A stretch of 64,000 nt of DNA from an uncultured Chitinophagaceae bacterium (GCA_938017685.1 CALIIL010000030.1:1-64000); one strand, 5' to 3'; positions 38,067 through 47,511 are shown, counted from the first letter of the stretch. Notes: a model not told the origin generated them from the sequence alone. A program made the numbers and translations.

Positions 38067-39572
38067 ATGAATAAGGAAAAATTTCTAGACTATTTACGAA
38101 GAGGAGCAAGTGCTACTTCTCATTTTTTCAACAGAGCGAAATCATTTACACAAGACGCAGTCATTCAAACTGAATATTTGAATAATAAGCTGGAGAAAAC
38201 AGATAGGCAGCGTAAAGCAACTTTCTCAAAGCCAAGAGAGGTGGGATTGGCTCCAAACAACCGAGGTTGGAGATACGGTGCAGAATACGCGCTTTCACTC
38301 GACCAGCCCACTTTTCGCATGGGTGCTGTGATAGGAAATACTGGGTCGGGCAAAAGTACAAAATGTATCAATACCTTACTCGCCAGTAAAAATGAAGCTT
38401 CTATTGTAACAAGAAATACGGGTGGGCAAGAAGGTTGCTTTGGATATATAGCATCGCAAGGATACGACATACATCATATTAATGTATCAGAGCCTGAAAT
38501 GAGCAGCGACTGTTTCAACCCACTCGAAGGAGATTTGGACGAAGCAGCCATTAAACGCATTGCTCATATTTTAACTAAGACAAGCTATTCGGATAAGGAG
38601 GATTTCTGGTCACTTCAAGCTGAGAATATTTGTGGTACAGAAATAGAAACGCTTAAAAAATGTTTTCCACCAGAGTTTCATACGGTCTATCATTTGAAGA
38701 TTTTAAACGAAGAATTACAGGGAGATTTCTCAATTCTCGACCAGCGATTGGGAGCTTGTGACGACGAGGGGTTACACAGAAAATGGAAAGCCATTTTTTC
38801 TTTAGACGAAAAAGTATGTTCAGGTGCACTAGCAACTATTGCAACAACTTTGAGCCGATTAGATAGCTCTCTAGGTCGTCTTATGAGTACTTCTACATTT
38901 CGCTGGGAAGAACTCCGTACAAAGAAAAAACTCATTATGATAACGAGCAATCCTGCCGACGCTTCATACCTCGGGGTCTTTGAAAGTTTACTGTATTCTC
39001 AATTATTACGTGTCATGTTGGGTGATAGTAAAATGATAAGTCATAAAGAAAATGCGGTGCTAATTCTGCTAGATGAAATCTCAAGCTTGTCACCTTCATT
39101 GGGGCCGCTTTTGGAAAAATGTTTTTTAAACTTGAGAAAGCGTAATTGTGGCATATTAGCTTGTTTTCAGGGACATGCTGCCTTGCAGAGTGCATTTGGA
39201 GAAAATGTAAAAAATGTCATTTTGGATAATTGCTATAGCAAATTGTATTTGCCAGGCGTTTCCTACTCTACATGTGAGCAGCTTTCAAGAATGATTGGAG
39301 AGGAGGTCATAGAAACGAAGTCGGGCGTAAAAGAGCGCCGACCGTATATGACACCCTATGCGATACAAAATATGAACGCATCGGAAGGGCTGCTTTTTGT
39401 ACAAGGCTATCCATGTTGCAAGCTGCACCTTCAACCATTCTACTCTAACTACAAGATGAAACGCCGTTGGGAAATACCTGCGCCACCCATGCGCACTCTT
39501 AGCGATATTGTGCCAATAGAATTGCCTCCACTTGATTTACAACCTTACGGAAACTTAAACGAAGAAAATTAA
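38067..39572 (+). CDS. VirD4/TraG-type coupling ATPase
   Basis: AVIGNTGSGKSTKCINTLL, NAVLILLDEISSLSP, ACFQGHAALQSAFG. Confidence 0.8.
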   Translation: MNKEKFLDYLRRGASATSHFFNRAKSFTQDAVIQTEYLNNKLEKTDRQRKATFSKPREVGLAPNNRGWRYGAEYALSLDQPTFRMGAVIGNTGSGKSTKCINTLLASKNEASIVTRNTGGQEGCFGYIASQGYDIHHINVSEPEMSSDCFNPLEGDLDEAAIKRIAHILTKTSYSDKEDFWSLQAENICGTEIETLKKCFPPEFHTVYHLKILNEELQGDFSILDQRLGACDDEGLHRKWKAIFSLDEKVCSGALATIATTLSRLDSSLGRLMSTSTFRWEELRTKKKLIMITSNPADASYLGVFESLLYSQLLRVMLGDSKMISHKENAVLILLDEISSLSPSLGPLLEKCFLNLRKRNCGILACFQGHAALQSAFGENVKNVILDNCYSKLYLPGVSYSTCEQLSRMIGEEVIETKSGVKERRPYMTPYAIQNMNASEGLLFVQGYPCCKLHLQPFYSNYKMKRRWEIPAPPMRTLSDIVPIELPPLDLQPYGNLNEEN

Positions 39573-39577
39573 ATACT

Positions 39578-39862
39578 ATGAAACATTTTATTAAAAACAA
39601 TCTGTACAAGAGCTCACATAGCCGTCATGAATTTTTCATGAAGTGTGAAAAGATTGGACTGAAGATATATACCCGGGCTGGTGTTCCTTATGGGCTTCGT
39701 GACGGCAATAAAAGATATTCCTTTCACTCGTTGAACATAACACCCGAGGACTTAGAGCGATTGGATAGACGCAAAGAAATGAGCGTCATGCGTACAAGAA
39801 TAGCAGCATTAGAAAAAGCACGCAGTAAAGGCAAAGGACAAGAAAAAAATAGAGAACGATAA
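39578..39862 (+). CDS. small mobilization-operon protein (94 aa)
   Basis: In operon; C-terminal tail KGKGQEKNRER. Confidence 0.6.
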   Translation: MKHFIKNNLYKSSHSRHEFFMKCEKIGLKIYTRAGVPYGLRDGNKRYSFHSLNITPEDLERLDRRKEMSVMRTRIAALEKARSKGKGQEKNRER

Positions 39863-39874
39863 AAATAAATACCC

Positions 39875-40318
39875 ATGAAATTTGATTTTATATATATATC
39901 ACTTCATCATTTTTTAGATAGTCGTATTGAAAATGGTACGGCAACCGCCGACGAGGTCATTGCCTTGAAAAAGGAATACCGACGACTGTATAACAATGCG
40001 TATCAAAAATGGAAGCGGCAACATAAGAAAATAATACATCTCGCTATTTCGCACAAACAGTATAGCATTATGCAATCGCTTGCTGATAATCATAAGCTAA
40101 GCCTTTATCAATTTATCACGCAATCAGCTATCAATCCAAAAGTTTTTTTAGCAAATGAATTAATAGACCATGTACATATTGCTTTTACCGACTTGTGCCA
40201 AAGCATAGAAGACCAAGAATTAGAAAGTGGCCGAAGTCAAACAAAAGAAGTACAAGAAAAGTTTGAATTGTTAAATCAAGCCATCTTAAAACTTGAAAAC
40301 TCAAATAATGATAATTAA
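39875..40318 (+). CDS. mobilization accessory protein (MobC-like)
   Basis: RHH-like AISHKQYSIMQSLADNHKLSLYQFITQSAI directly before the relaxase. Confidence 0.55.
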   Translation: MKFDFIYISLHHFLDSRIENGTATADEVIALKKEYRRLYNNAYQKWKRQHKKIIHLAISHKQYSIMQSLADNHKLSLYQFITQSAINPKVFLANELIDHVHIAFTDLCQSIEDQELESGRSQTKEVQEKFELLNQAILKLENSNNDN

Positions 40319-41153
40319 GACCTTGTCTCATAAAAGTAACATGAAGTGCTTTCGCACCTTGGTAAATTATATTCTTGACCTTCAAAAAACGAAAGGGCAG
40401 TTTTTGCTCACTCGTAATTTTAGAGGAATAGATAAAAGCAAGGAAGCAATTGTTGAGCAATTTGTAATAAATGAACGTAAGCGAGATAGTCTGAGTAAAA
40501 GACGAAAAAATATTTTTGCATTTCACGACATAGTCTCCATAAGTGCCTTGGATAAAGAGAATATTTCTGAAGCGGATATATTAAAAATTGCCCGAGAATA
40601 TATGAAAATGAGAAGTAATAAAAGTCTTGCTTGCTGTGCCTATCATGCCGAGCCTCAACCGCACCTACACTTTATATTCTCGGGTGTTCAATATCATAAT
40701 CATAGGGCGGCCCGCATAGAAAAGTCTGCACTAGCTGATTTGAAAAAGCACATGGAGGAATTTCAGGAGCAATATTTGAATTTACAACATAGTACTGTGG
40801 CACATGGTAAAGGTGGTAGCAAATTGCGACCACTTGAAAGAGAGTATCGTTTAAAAGCACGCACGCAAAAATTGAGTATAAAAGAACATGCCCATTTACG
40901 TATTCAAAAAATATATGAAAGAGCAGGCAGTCCTAAAAGTTTCTTAGAGCAATTACAAACAAGTGATATTCCTGTATATGAACGCAACGGAAAACTAACA
41001 GGGATATATATTAATAATCGTAGAATAAGACTTTCCAGTCTTGGCTTTGATAAAGAAAAGATACGAGAACTGGATATCGTGTATAAGAGAATGAAGGATT
41101 TTGAAGAGGTGCGAAAAAGAAAACAAGAACGAGGTAGAGAGCGAGAACGATAG
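40308..41153 (+). CDS. MOB relaxase/mobilization nuclease
   Basis: MIIKTLSHKS start, HUH motif AEPQPHLHFIFSG, Arg-rich C-terminus. Confidence 0.85.
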   Translation: MIIKTLSHKSNMKCFRTLVNYILDLQKTKGQFLLTRNFRGIDKSKEAIVEQFVINERKRDSLSKRRKNIFAFHDIVSISALDKENISEADILKIAREYMKMRSNKSLACCAYHAEPQPHLHFIFSGVQYHNHRAARIEKSALADLKKHMEEFQEQYLNLQHSTVAHGKGGSKLRPLEREYRLKARTQKLSIKEHAHLRIQKIYERAGSPKSFLEQLQTSDIPVYERNGKLTGIYINNRRIRLSSLGFDKEKIRELDIVYKRMKDFEEVRKRKQERGRERER

Positions 41154-41194
41154 AAAAAAGAAGACAAACGAATAAATAAAGAAAATTAGAGATT

Positions 41195-41575
41195 ATGAAA
41201 TTAATGACACAAGAATTAGAAAAACGATTTAGAGAGATAGGCATACAAGACATTATTGATGACCCTATTGTAGTGGTCAAGTATTTTGACCCCTGCGGTA
41301 GTGCTACGTGGTATGCGACCGAATTTGAACCGAAAACAGGTGTTTGCTATGGATATGTAACAGGTTTAATAGAAGATGAATGGGGGCGATTTTCGATAGC
41401 GGAGTTGGAAGCAATACAACGTCCATTCGGTTTAACCATTGAACGCGATATATACAGCGGAGAAAAAAGCATTTCAGAATATTGTCCTGAACTTAAAGTG
41501 CATATAGAAAAAGTAAAAAAGCTGCGAGCCGCTCGTAAGAAATATCAAGAAAAAGAACAAAACCGAGAACGCTAA
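41195..41575 (+). CDS. DUF2958-like protein
   Basis: VVVKYFDPCGSATWYATEFEPKTGVCYGYVTGLIEDEWGRFSIAELEAI. Confidence 0.8.
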   Translation: MKLMTQELEKRFREIGIQDIIDDPIVVVKYFDPCGSATWYATEFEPKTGVCYGYVTGLIEDEWGRFSIAELEAIQRPFGLTIERDIYSGEKSISEYCPELKVHIEKVKKLRAARKKYQEKEQNRER

Positions 41576-41585
41576 ATAAATTAAA

Positions 41586-41873
41586 ATGAACATTGTAATA
41601 CTATCAGCTGATCAACATCAAGAAATAATTAAAAAGCTCAACGATCTACATGAAAGAATTGAGAAGAATAATCATCAAGCCCTAAGAAATAGGATTTTGA
41701 CCAATAATAAAGTGGCTGAATTACTTAGTGTTACAACTAGAACTTTGTTCAATTGGCGATCGAAAGGCCTAATCGCATATTCACAAGTTGGCAAGAATAT
41801 ATACTATCGGGCTGAAGACATTAAGTTATTCATTGAGTTAAACCGAAAAGAAGCCTTTAATCAAAAAAAGTGA
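41586..41873 (+). CDS. HTH_17/excisionase-like DNA-binding protein
   Basis: LTNNKVAELLSVTTRTLFNWRSKGLIAYSQVGKNIYYRAEDIKLFI; adjacent to attR. Confidence 0.8.
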   Translation: MNIVILSADQHQEIIKKLNDLHERIEKNNHQALRNRILTNNKVAELLSVTTRTLFNWRSKGLIAYSQVGKNIYYRAEDIKLFIELNRKEAFNQKK

Positions 41874-41874
41874 T

Positions 41875-41894
41875 TGTTTACCCTATGTTTACCC
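41875..41894. promoter_or_regulatory. putative right integrase arm-type sites (TGTTTACCC x2)
   Basis: TGTTTACCC at 41875-41883 and 41886-41894. Confidence 0.6.
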
Positions 41895-41904
41895 CAAAAA
41901 GAAA

Positions 41905-41939
41905 AAAACGCTTACAAGTCTTTGACTTATAAGCGTTTT
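41905..41939 (-). terminator. element-borne replacement terminator for tRNA-Lys
   Basis: AAAACGCTTAYAAGTC hairpin with T-run on minus strand, just downstream of the tRNA. Confidence 0.75.
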
Positions 41940-41951
41940 AAGAAGTATAAC

Positions 41952-41973
41952 GTGATCCGGCTGGGGCTCGAAC
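41952..41973. repeat. attR core inside the intact tRNA-Lys
   Basis: 22-bp identity with 4475..4496. Confidence 0.95.
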
Positions 41974-42025
41974 CCAGGACCCCAACATTAAAAGTGTTGT
42001 GCTCTACCAACTGAGCTACCGGATC
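41953..42025 (-). tRNA. tRNA-Lys(TTT)
   Basis: Minus strand GATCCGGTAGCTCAGTTGGTAGAGCACAACACTTTTAATGTTGGGGTCCTGGGTTCGAGCCCCAGCCGGATCA; TTT in CTTTTAA loop. Confidence 0.97.
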
Positions 42026-42090
42026 AACTTTAGATTATTAATTGCCTAATCCTCTAAAAGAGGAGCAAAAGTAATACTATTTTCTCATCT

Positions 42091-42930
42091 TTGCCAAAGG
42101 TTAAATTAATTATTTCTGTGCAAAGATTCTATACCAATAAGATAATACTAATAACAGGCGGTACAAGTGGCATTGGCTATGCTTTGGCGCAAGAAGCCTT
42201 GCAGCAAAATGCTAAAGTTGCCATTTGTGCGCGAAGCCAAGATAAGCTCCAAGCGATGGAACAGGCGCTCGGAACTGACAATCTATTTACATTCCAAGCC
42301 GATGTAAGCGAGGAGGAACAATGCCAAGCCTTTGTAAAGGCAAGCAGTGAGCGCTTTGGACGTATAGATGTACTCATTAATAATGCCGGTATAAGCATGC
42401 GCGCCTTATTCCAAGAAGTAGATACAGCAGTGCTCAAGCAAGTGATGGATATTAATTATTGGGGTAGCATATTTACTACAAAGAGCGCCCTACACAGCAT
42501 TATTGCAAGCAAAGGCACTATCGTTGGTATAAGCTCCATTGCAGGTTACAAAGGGCTGCCAGGTCGTGTTGCCTACTCGTCTTCAAAATTTGCATTGCAA
42601 GGATTTTTAGAATCCTTACGCATAGAGTTATTACACACAGGTGTAAATGTAATGTGGGTTAGCCCAGGCTTTACCGCCTCCAATATAAGAAATACTGCTC
42701 TAGACCAAAGCGGTCAAGCACAAGGCGAGACACCCCTTAAAGAAGATAAGCTCATGAGTGCCGAGGAGTGCGCAAATATCATACTCCGTGCCATTGCCAA
42801 ACGTAAGCGCACCGTAATTATGACCTTCCAAGGAAAATTAACCGTGTGGCTAAATAAATTATTCCCATCTTTGGTAGATAAATTGGTATACAATCACTTT
42901 AAAAAAGAGCCAGACTCTCCATTAAAATAA
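42091..42930 (+). CDS. SDR family oxidoreductase
   Basis: ITGGTSGIGYALA, NNAG, YSSSKFALQGF. Confidence 0.92.
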   Translation: MPKVKLIISVQRFYTNKIILITGGTSGIGYALAQEALQQNAKVAICARSQDKLQAMEQALGTDNLFTFQADVSEEEQCQAFVKASSERFGRIDVLINNAGISMRALFQEVDTAVLKQVMDINYWGSIFTTKSALHSIIASKGTIVGISSIAGYKGLPGRVAYSSSKFALQGFLESLRIELLHTGVNVMWVSPGFTASNIRNTALDQSGQAQGETPLKEDKLMSAEECANIILRAIAKRKRTVIMTFQGKLTVWLNKLFPSLVDKLVYNHFKKEPDSPLK

Positions 42931-44217
42931 ATGACTACATTAGACAGAACACAAATACCCAAGGTATTTCCAGCCACTGATTTTAATTTCAAACTATCCG
43001 GCATTGAGCACGATACATTATCCAATGGTGCCAAGCTATACAGCTTAAACTCCGGAGTACAAAAAGTAGTAAAGCTGGAAATTTATTTCCCAGCCGGACT
43101 AATATACGAAAGCCAAAAAACAGTGGCCAAAGCTGCCGCCAGCTTATTAAAATCGGGAACAAGCCAGCATACTGCCTTAGAAATAAATACTTTTTTTGAA
43201 AATGTAGGGGCCAGCCTAAACTCTTATTCTAATAACGATTATGCAATTATTTCACTCAGTTGCTTAAGCAAGCATTTGACCAAACTACTGCCACTCATCC
43301 ATGAAATAATTACGGATGCTCAATTCCCAGAGAGCGAGTTAGCAATATACAAGGCTCAATCAGAGCAAGGATTACAGGTGAACCTTAAGAAAGGCGAATT
43401 TGTAGCTAACCGATTAATAGACGAGTATATTTTTGGTTTTGATCATCCTTATGGTGGTTATGTGCGCACAGGAGATTTTGATAAACTAAATACTGCATTA
43501 CTCAGAAATTTTGTTACCCAACATTACAATCTGCAAGAAGCCAAGATCTTTATCAGCGGTCGTTTTCCGGAACAGTACCTTGAGGAGATTAAATCAATCT
43601 TTGGTCAAGATACAAGTGATGTAGCTCCTTCAACACTCAATTTAGACACTGTAAACCCGCACCAAGAAAAAAAGCACAGCATTATTAATGATGAAACAAG
43701 TGTGCAAGGTGCCATTCGTATTGGAAAAGCATTTGTACCCAATACACACGATGACTTTACCCCCATGCAGTTTGTCAATACACTCTTTGGCGGCTACTTC
43801 GGTTCACGCCTTATGAGTAACATCCGAGAAGATAAGGGTTACACCTATGGCATCTATAGCTATGTACAAAGCCAGCAACATGGCTGCACCTATATGGTAG
43901 CAACTGAAGCAGGAAAAGATGTAGCCGAAAAAGCCGTGCAAGAAGTATGGAATGAAATGAAACGCCTACAAGAAGAGAAAGTGCCTGAAGCAGAATTGCA
44001 GCTGGTCAAAAACTACATTCTAGGCAGCATACTGGGTAGTATAGACGGACCCTTTAAGATTATGGGGCGCTGGAAAGGATTGATATTAAATGATTTTGAG
44101 CAAAGCCGCTTTGACCGCAGCATTGATATTTATAAGAACATCACCACCGAAGATATTCAAGCATTAGCTCAGAAATATTACAATAAGGATAGTTTTTATG
44201 AGTTGATTGTTTATTAA
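42931..44217 (+). CDS. M16 family peptidase-like protein (no zinc motif seen)
   Basis: GGYFGSRLMSNIREDKGYTYGIYSYVQS typical of M16 C-terminal part. Confidence 0.85.
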   Translation: MTTLDRTQIPKVFPATDFNFKLSGIEHDTLSNGAKLYSLNSGVQKVVKLEIYFPAGLIYESQKTVAKAAASLLKSGTSQHTALEINTFFENVGASLNSYSNNDYAIISLSCLSKHLTKLLPLIHEIITDAQFPESELAIYKAQSEQGLQVNLKKGEFVANRLIDEYIFGFDHPYGGYVRTGDFDKLNTALLRNFVTQHYNLQEAKIFISGRFPEQYLEEIKSIFGQDTSDVAPSTLNLDTVNPHQEKKHSIINDETSVQGAIRIGKAFVPNTHDDFTPMQFVNTLFGGYFGSRLMSNIREDKGYTYGIYSYVQSQQHGCTYMVATEAGKDVAEKAVQEVWNEMKRLQEEKVPEAELQLVKNYILGSILGSIDGPFKIMGRWKGLILNDFEQSRFDRSIDIYKNITTEDIQALAQKYYNKDSFYELIVY

Positions 44218-44272
44218 AGACCTTTTTATCATGTGTCATGTTGAGCCTGTGTCGAAAACCTATAACCTCATT

Positions 44273-45019
44273 TTAGAAATTATAGGATAAAACAATGCCA
44301 GGACGGAACTTAAGCCTACCTCGACTATCTCTCCTAAAATTAGTAATTGCAGTCTCTTCTGTAGTTACAACACCATTTTCAGTAACGCTTTTATAATTGG
44401 TTCTTTGACCAAACCGCATATCAGTATCTATTCCAATAGCAGTCTGGGCGCCTAAATATACTTTTCTATATATGTTCATATTTAAGTTGAAGTTACAATA
44501 AACACCAAATTTAATATTGTTGGGCTCTATTGTTTTAGAATAGTCAATAATATTTGTTCCATTAGTAAGAATATCAATATCCCGAGTAAACTCGAACTCA
44601 TGCTTAGTTACATATTCTATTGGGAAAATAAGAGAAGTAACAAATTGGAAGTTGCTAAAGTAATAATTTTGAAATAAGGTTGGGCAGATATAAAAAATAT
44701 TATACGGGCTAATTCTGTCTTGAATTTCGTTGTAACTGTTATCCAAGGTTTTAGAAGTAATGGTACTCTTTGTAGTAGAATGCATAAATCCAATCTCACA
44801 GCCTATCCCCGTATTACTCTTTAAAGTTCTGTAATATCCAATAGAAGGTAACACGCTAAGATTAGTTTCTTTTTCAGTTTGTAGAGTATCTTGTGAAGAG
44901 GCATGTTCAGTTTGATAATTAAAAGAGTTAATTATGAGGCTAATTCTATTAGCTTGGCCTTGTGCTGAAGCAAAAATAACTAAAAGTACAAGCAATAAGG
45001 TTAATTCTCTAATTTTCAT
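44273..45019 (-). CDS. outer membrane beta-barrel protein, tandem paralog 1
   Basis: Signal peptide and RGRLKFRPGIVLSYNF C-terminus. Confidence 0.7.
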   Translation of the reverse strand: MKIRELTLLLVLLVIFASAQGQANRISLIINSFNYQTEHASSQDTLQTEKETNLSVLPSIGYYRTLKSNTGIGCEIGFMHSTTKSTITSKTLDNSYNEIQDRISPYNIFYICPTLFQNYYFSNFQFVTSLIFPIEYVTKHEFEFTRDIDILTNGTNIIDYSKTIEPNNIKFGVYCNFNLNMNIYRKVYLGAQTAIGIDTDMRFGQRTNYKSVTENGVVTTEETAITNFRRDSRGRLKFRPGIVLSYNF

Positions 45020-45023
45020 ATTT

Positions 45024-45767
45024 TTACCAATAATACTGCAAAGATAAAGTGGGTCTAAAGTTTAAGCTTCCTGATATATTCCTTTCATACTTGATAATGG
45101 TTTCCCTGTTGATTGTCGTAATCCCATTCTCCATTTCTTGATAAGTATCTATCCTATTTCCGAAATATATTTCGTTTGTTATTCCCACACCCATTTCTGC
45201 TCCAAAATATAAACCCCTATAAAGCTTTCTATATATTCCTAATTGCATATATGCAGCCCAATTCAATATTTTGGGATACAACCTTTGGGTTTTTTTCTCA
45301 AGATATGTGTTTTGACTTACCTTATCCGTTTCCCAAGAATTTAGTATTTGTTCGCGCTTTAAAAAATATTCTAATGGTAACTCTATTCCTATATTAAATC
45401 TTAAGTTTTCACTCGCAAAACTACGTAATAAGTAAGGAGCAAAATAAATAGAAGTAGTAGGCAATGAATTAGTCTCTGTTCTAACAAATGGCAATACGGA
45501 TGCCGTTGAACTTGAATAAACATTGTACTTTACTTGTTTATAAGCTAATTCGCAACCCAACCATAATCTATTTAATTCTTTGGAATAGCCAAAAGCCGGA
45601 AATAGCTGAATACTTTTTTGATTTCCAAAATTTGTTGAATCTAAGGAAGAAACAGATTGATTAAAGAATAAGAGTGAGTTTAAAGACACGCTTACATTAT
45701 TACTTTGACAAAAAGTAATTTTTGAAATGGTCAATAAACTCACAAGTAAATAATATTTCAACTTCAC
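45024..45767 (-). CDS. outer membrane beta-barrel protein, tandem paralog 2
   Basis: Co-linear similarity with previous ORF; SGSLNFRPTLSLQYYW C-terminus. Confidence 0.7.
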   Translation of the reverse strand: MKLKYYLLVSLLTISKITFCQSNNVSVSLNSLLFFNQSVSSLDSTNFGNQKSIQLFPAFGYSKELNRLWLGCELAYKQVKYNVYSSSTASVLPFVRTETNSLPTTSIYFAPYLLRSFASENLRFNIGIELPLEYFLKREQILNSWETDKVSQNTYLEKKTQRLYPKILNWAAYMQLGIYRKLYRGLYFGAEMGVGITNEIYFGNRIDTYQEMENGITTINRETIIKYERNISGSLNFRPTLSLQYYW

Positions 45768-45809
45768 TCTATAAATATATCATAGAAACTAATCATTGAT
45801 AACGAATTC

Positions 45810-47171
45810 CTATTGTTTAATAAATTTATTCAAAAAGAAATAACCATTGTCACTTGAAAACGAAACTAAGTAAATTCCATTTGCAAAATTAGAAGTTTCA
45901 ATATATTTATCTCGTTCGCTAATTGATCCTTCTAAAACAACACGTCCTAGGGTATTAAATATTTTATATGAATATTTTTCTTTTGCATGAACAAACAGAT
46001 TACCTACCGTTACATTTGGATAAATTATCTTTCTTTCGACTTTACTATATCTTTGGGTACTCATCGGGAAAATTGGCAGAAGAGTAATTGTATGACTTAT
46101 TCGAGATAAATCTATTTGAACATTAGGATCAGTTGATGATAATGTTATTGAGGCATAACTTGGATTATTTACAATTGGATTAAAAGTTCTTTTAATTTTA
46201 GGGATTGTTGTGAATACACCGTAAGGATTTCCTATATTATCATTACATTGAGTTGTCGATTGTGCGCCATTCCATTCCAATTCTGGATTTGGATTAGCAA
46301 CCGTAGAATAACAGACATCAGTGGGCCCTGAATGCAAATAATCAATAGTAATACTTGCATTGTTAATTGGTTGATTAGATCCAGATTGACCATTGATAAT
46401 TAATTGCATTGGATCAACTTGGCCTTCATCACCTAAATAGAAAATGAACGAAGATTCTTCAAATCCGATATAATCTTGCCCTTCAGGCTTATTACACATA
46501 CATTTATGCTCTCCAATATCAGAAATGTCGCTCGAAAGATGATACGACCAATTACCTAAAATGCCTTCTGTTGTAAAGTTAGGTTCTCCTTCTATAACAA
46601 ATAAGCCGCGTCGTACATCAATATTATTATAATCATCTAAGTTTAAATCAAATGAAGCTAAGTAAGACACGGGGTCTAAAAGCATCTGATTTATATCTAA
46701 CACAGTATTTGGCGTGTTAGGTATTCCTTCTCCTACTTTATCAATAACAACACTGTTCTTCCTTAATTCAAGTGAAAGTTTATCGCCAAAGTCTAAACCT
46801 GCATTCAATTGATCAGAAATTTGTTGCAAATCTACTCGTGCATTTGAGTTGCTAACTACGTAAACTTCATGAGATGATAATATCCCTGATAATGGTATGG
46901 TTACCTGACCAAGTATATTATTTTGAAGCTGCAGGTCATAAATTGCCAAATTAATATCAGTACCCGAAGCATTAAATATCTCAACTGCGTAATTTAATTC
47001 TGCAATATTATTTACACCTGGTTCTTTATTAAAAAGTATCTCTGAAATAAACAGGTCGTTACACCCTGCATCGGGGTCAGGATTACCGCCATCTTGACCT
47101 TGCATAAGTAGTGGCGAGCACAGTAAACAAAGAACTAAGAATGCTTGAAGTAAGGAAATTTTGTTTTTCAT
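45810..47171 (-). CDS. secreted lamin-tail-domain-like protein with T9SS tail
   Basis: DLFISEILFNKEPGVNNIAELNYAVEIFNASG; C-terminal YKIFNTLGRVVLEGS...NGIYLVSF. Confidence 0.75.
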   Translation of the reverse strand: MKNKISLLQAFLVLCLLCSPLLMQGQDGGNPDPDAGCNDLFISEILFNKEPGVNNIAELNYAVEIFNASGTDINLAIYDLQLQNNILGQVTIPLSGILSSHEVYVVSNSNARVDLQQISDQLNAGLDFGDKLSLELRKNSVVIDKVGEGIPNTPNTVLDINQMLLDPVSYLASFDLNLDDYNNIDVRRGLFVIEGEPNFTTEGILGNWSYHLSSDISDIGEHKCMCNKPEGQDYIGFEESSFIFYLGDEGQVDPMQLIINGQSGSNQPINNASITIDYLHSGPTDVCYSTVANPNPELEWNGAQSTTQCNDNIGNPYGVFTTIPKIKRTFNPIVNNPSYASITLSSTDPNVQIDLSRISHTITLLPIFPMSTQRYSKVERKIIYPNVTVGNLFVHAKEKYSYKIFNTLGRVVLEGSISERDKYIETSNFANGIYLVSFSSDNGYFFLNKFIKQ

Positions 47172-47274
47172 ATTGGTATTATTTTTTAATGTTCTGAACT
47201 AAGTTAATGAATTATTAATAAAAATAGGCAAATATGCCTACTTTTTATGTGCTAAAAACCTTCATTCTTACAAT

Positions 47275-47511
47275 GTGAAAATTAAGCGTCATACTAATAT
47301 TATTAAATTAGTAGGCGAAAATGTGAAGTATTACCGAAATCTTAAGGGCATAACACAGTCGGAATTGGCATACTCCGCAGATTTTGAAATTAGCCAAATC
47401 AGTAGAATTGAGCGCGGGGTAATAAATACAAGCATATCACAGCTTTATACAATTTCTCTCGTTCTTGAAATTGACGTTAAGTTATTTTTCGATTTTACCG
47501 AGAAGGAATAA
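47275..47511 (+). CDS. XRE-family HTH regulator
   Basis: YYRNLKGITQSELAYSADFEISQISRIERGVINTS. Confidence 0.85.
   Translation: MKIKRHTNIIKLVGENVKYYRNLKGITQSELAYSADFEISQISRIERGVINTSISQLYTISLVLEIDVKLFFDFTEKE

Larger units (their letters stand above)
4475..41973. mobile_element. integrative mobilizable element in tRNA-Lys(TTT)
   Basis: 22-bp tRNA direct repeats at both ends, tyrosine integrase at left, Xis-like HTH at right, relaxase/coupling genes inside. Confidence 0.9.

Noticed and set aside
4475-41973. Self-transmissible conjugative element (ICE)
   Set aside because: Relaxase and coupling ATPases are present but no mating-pair formation proteins recognised; classed as mobilizable instead.
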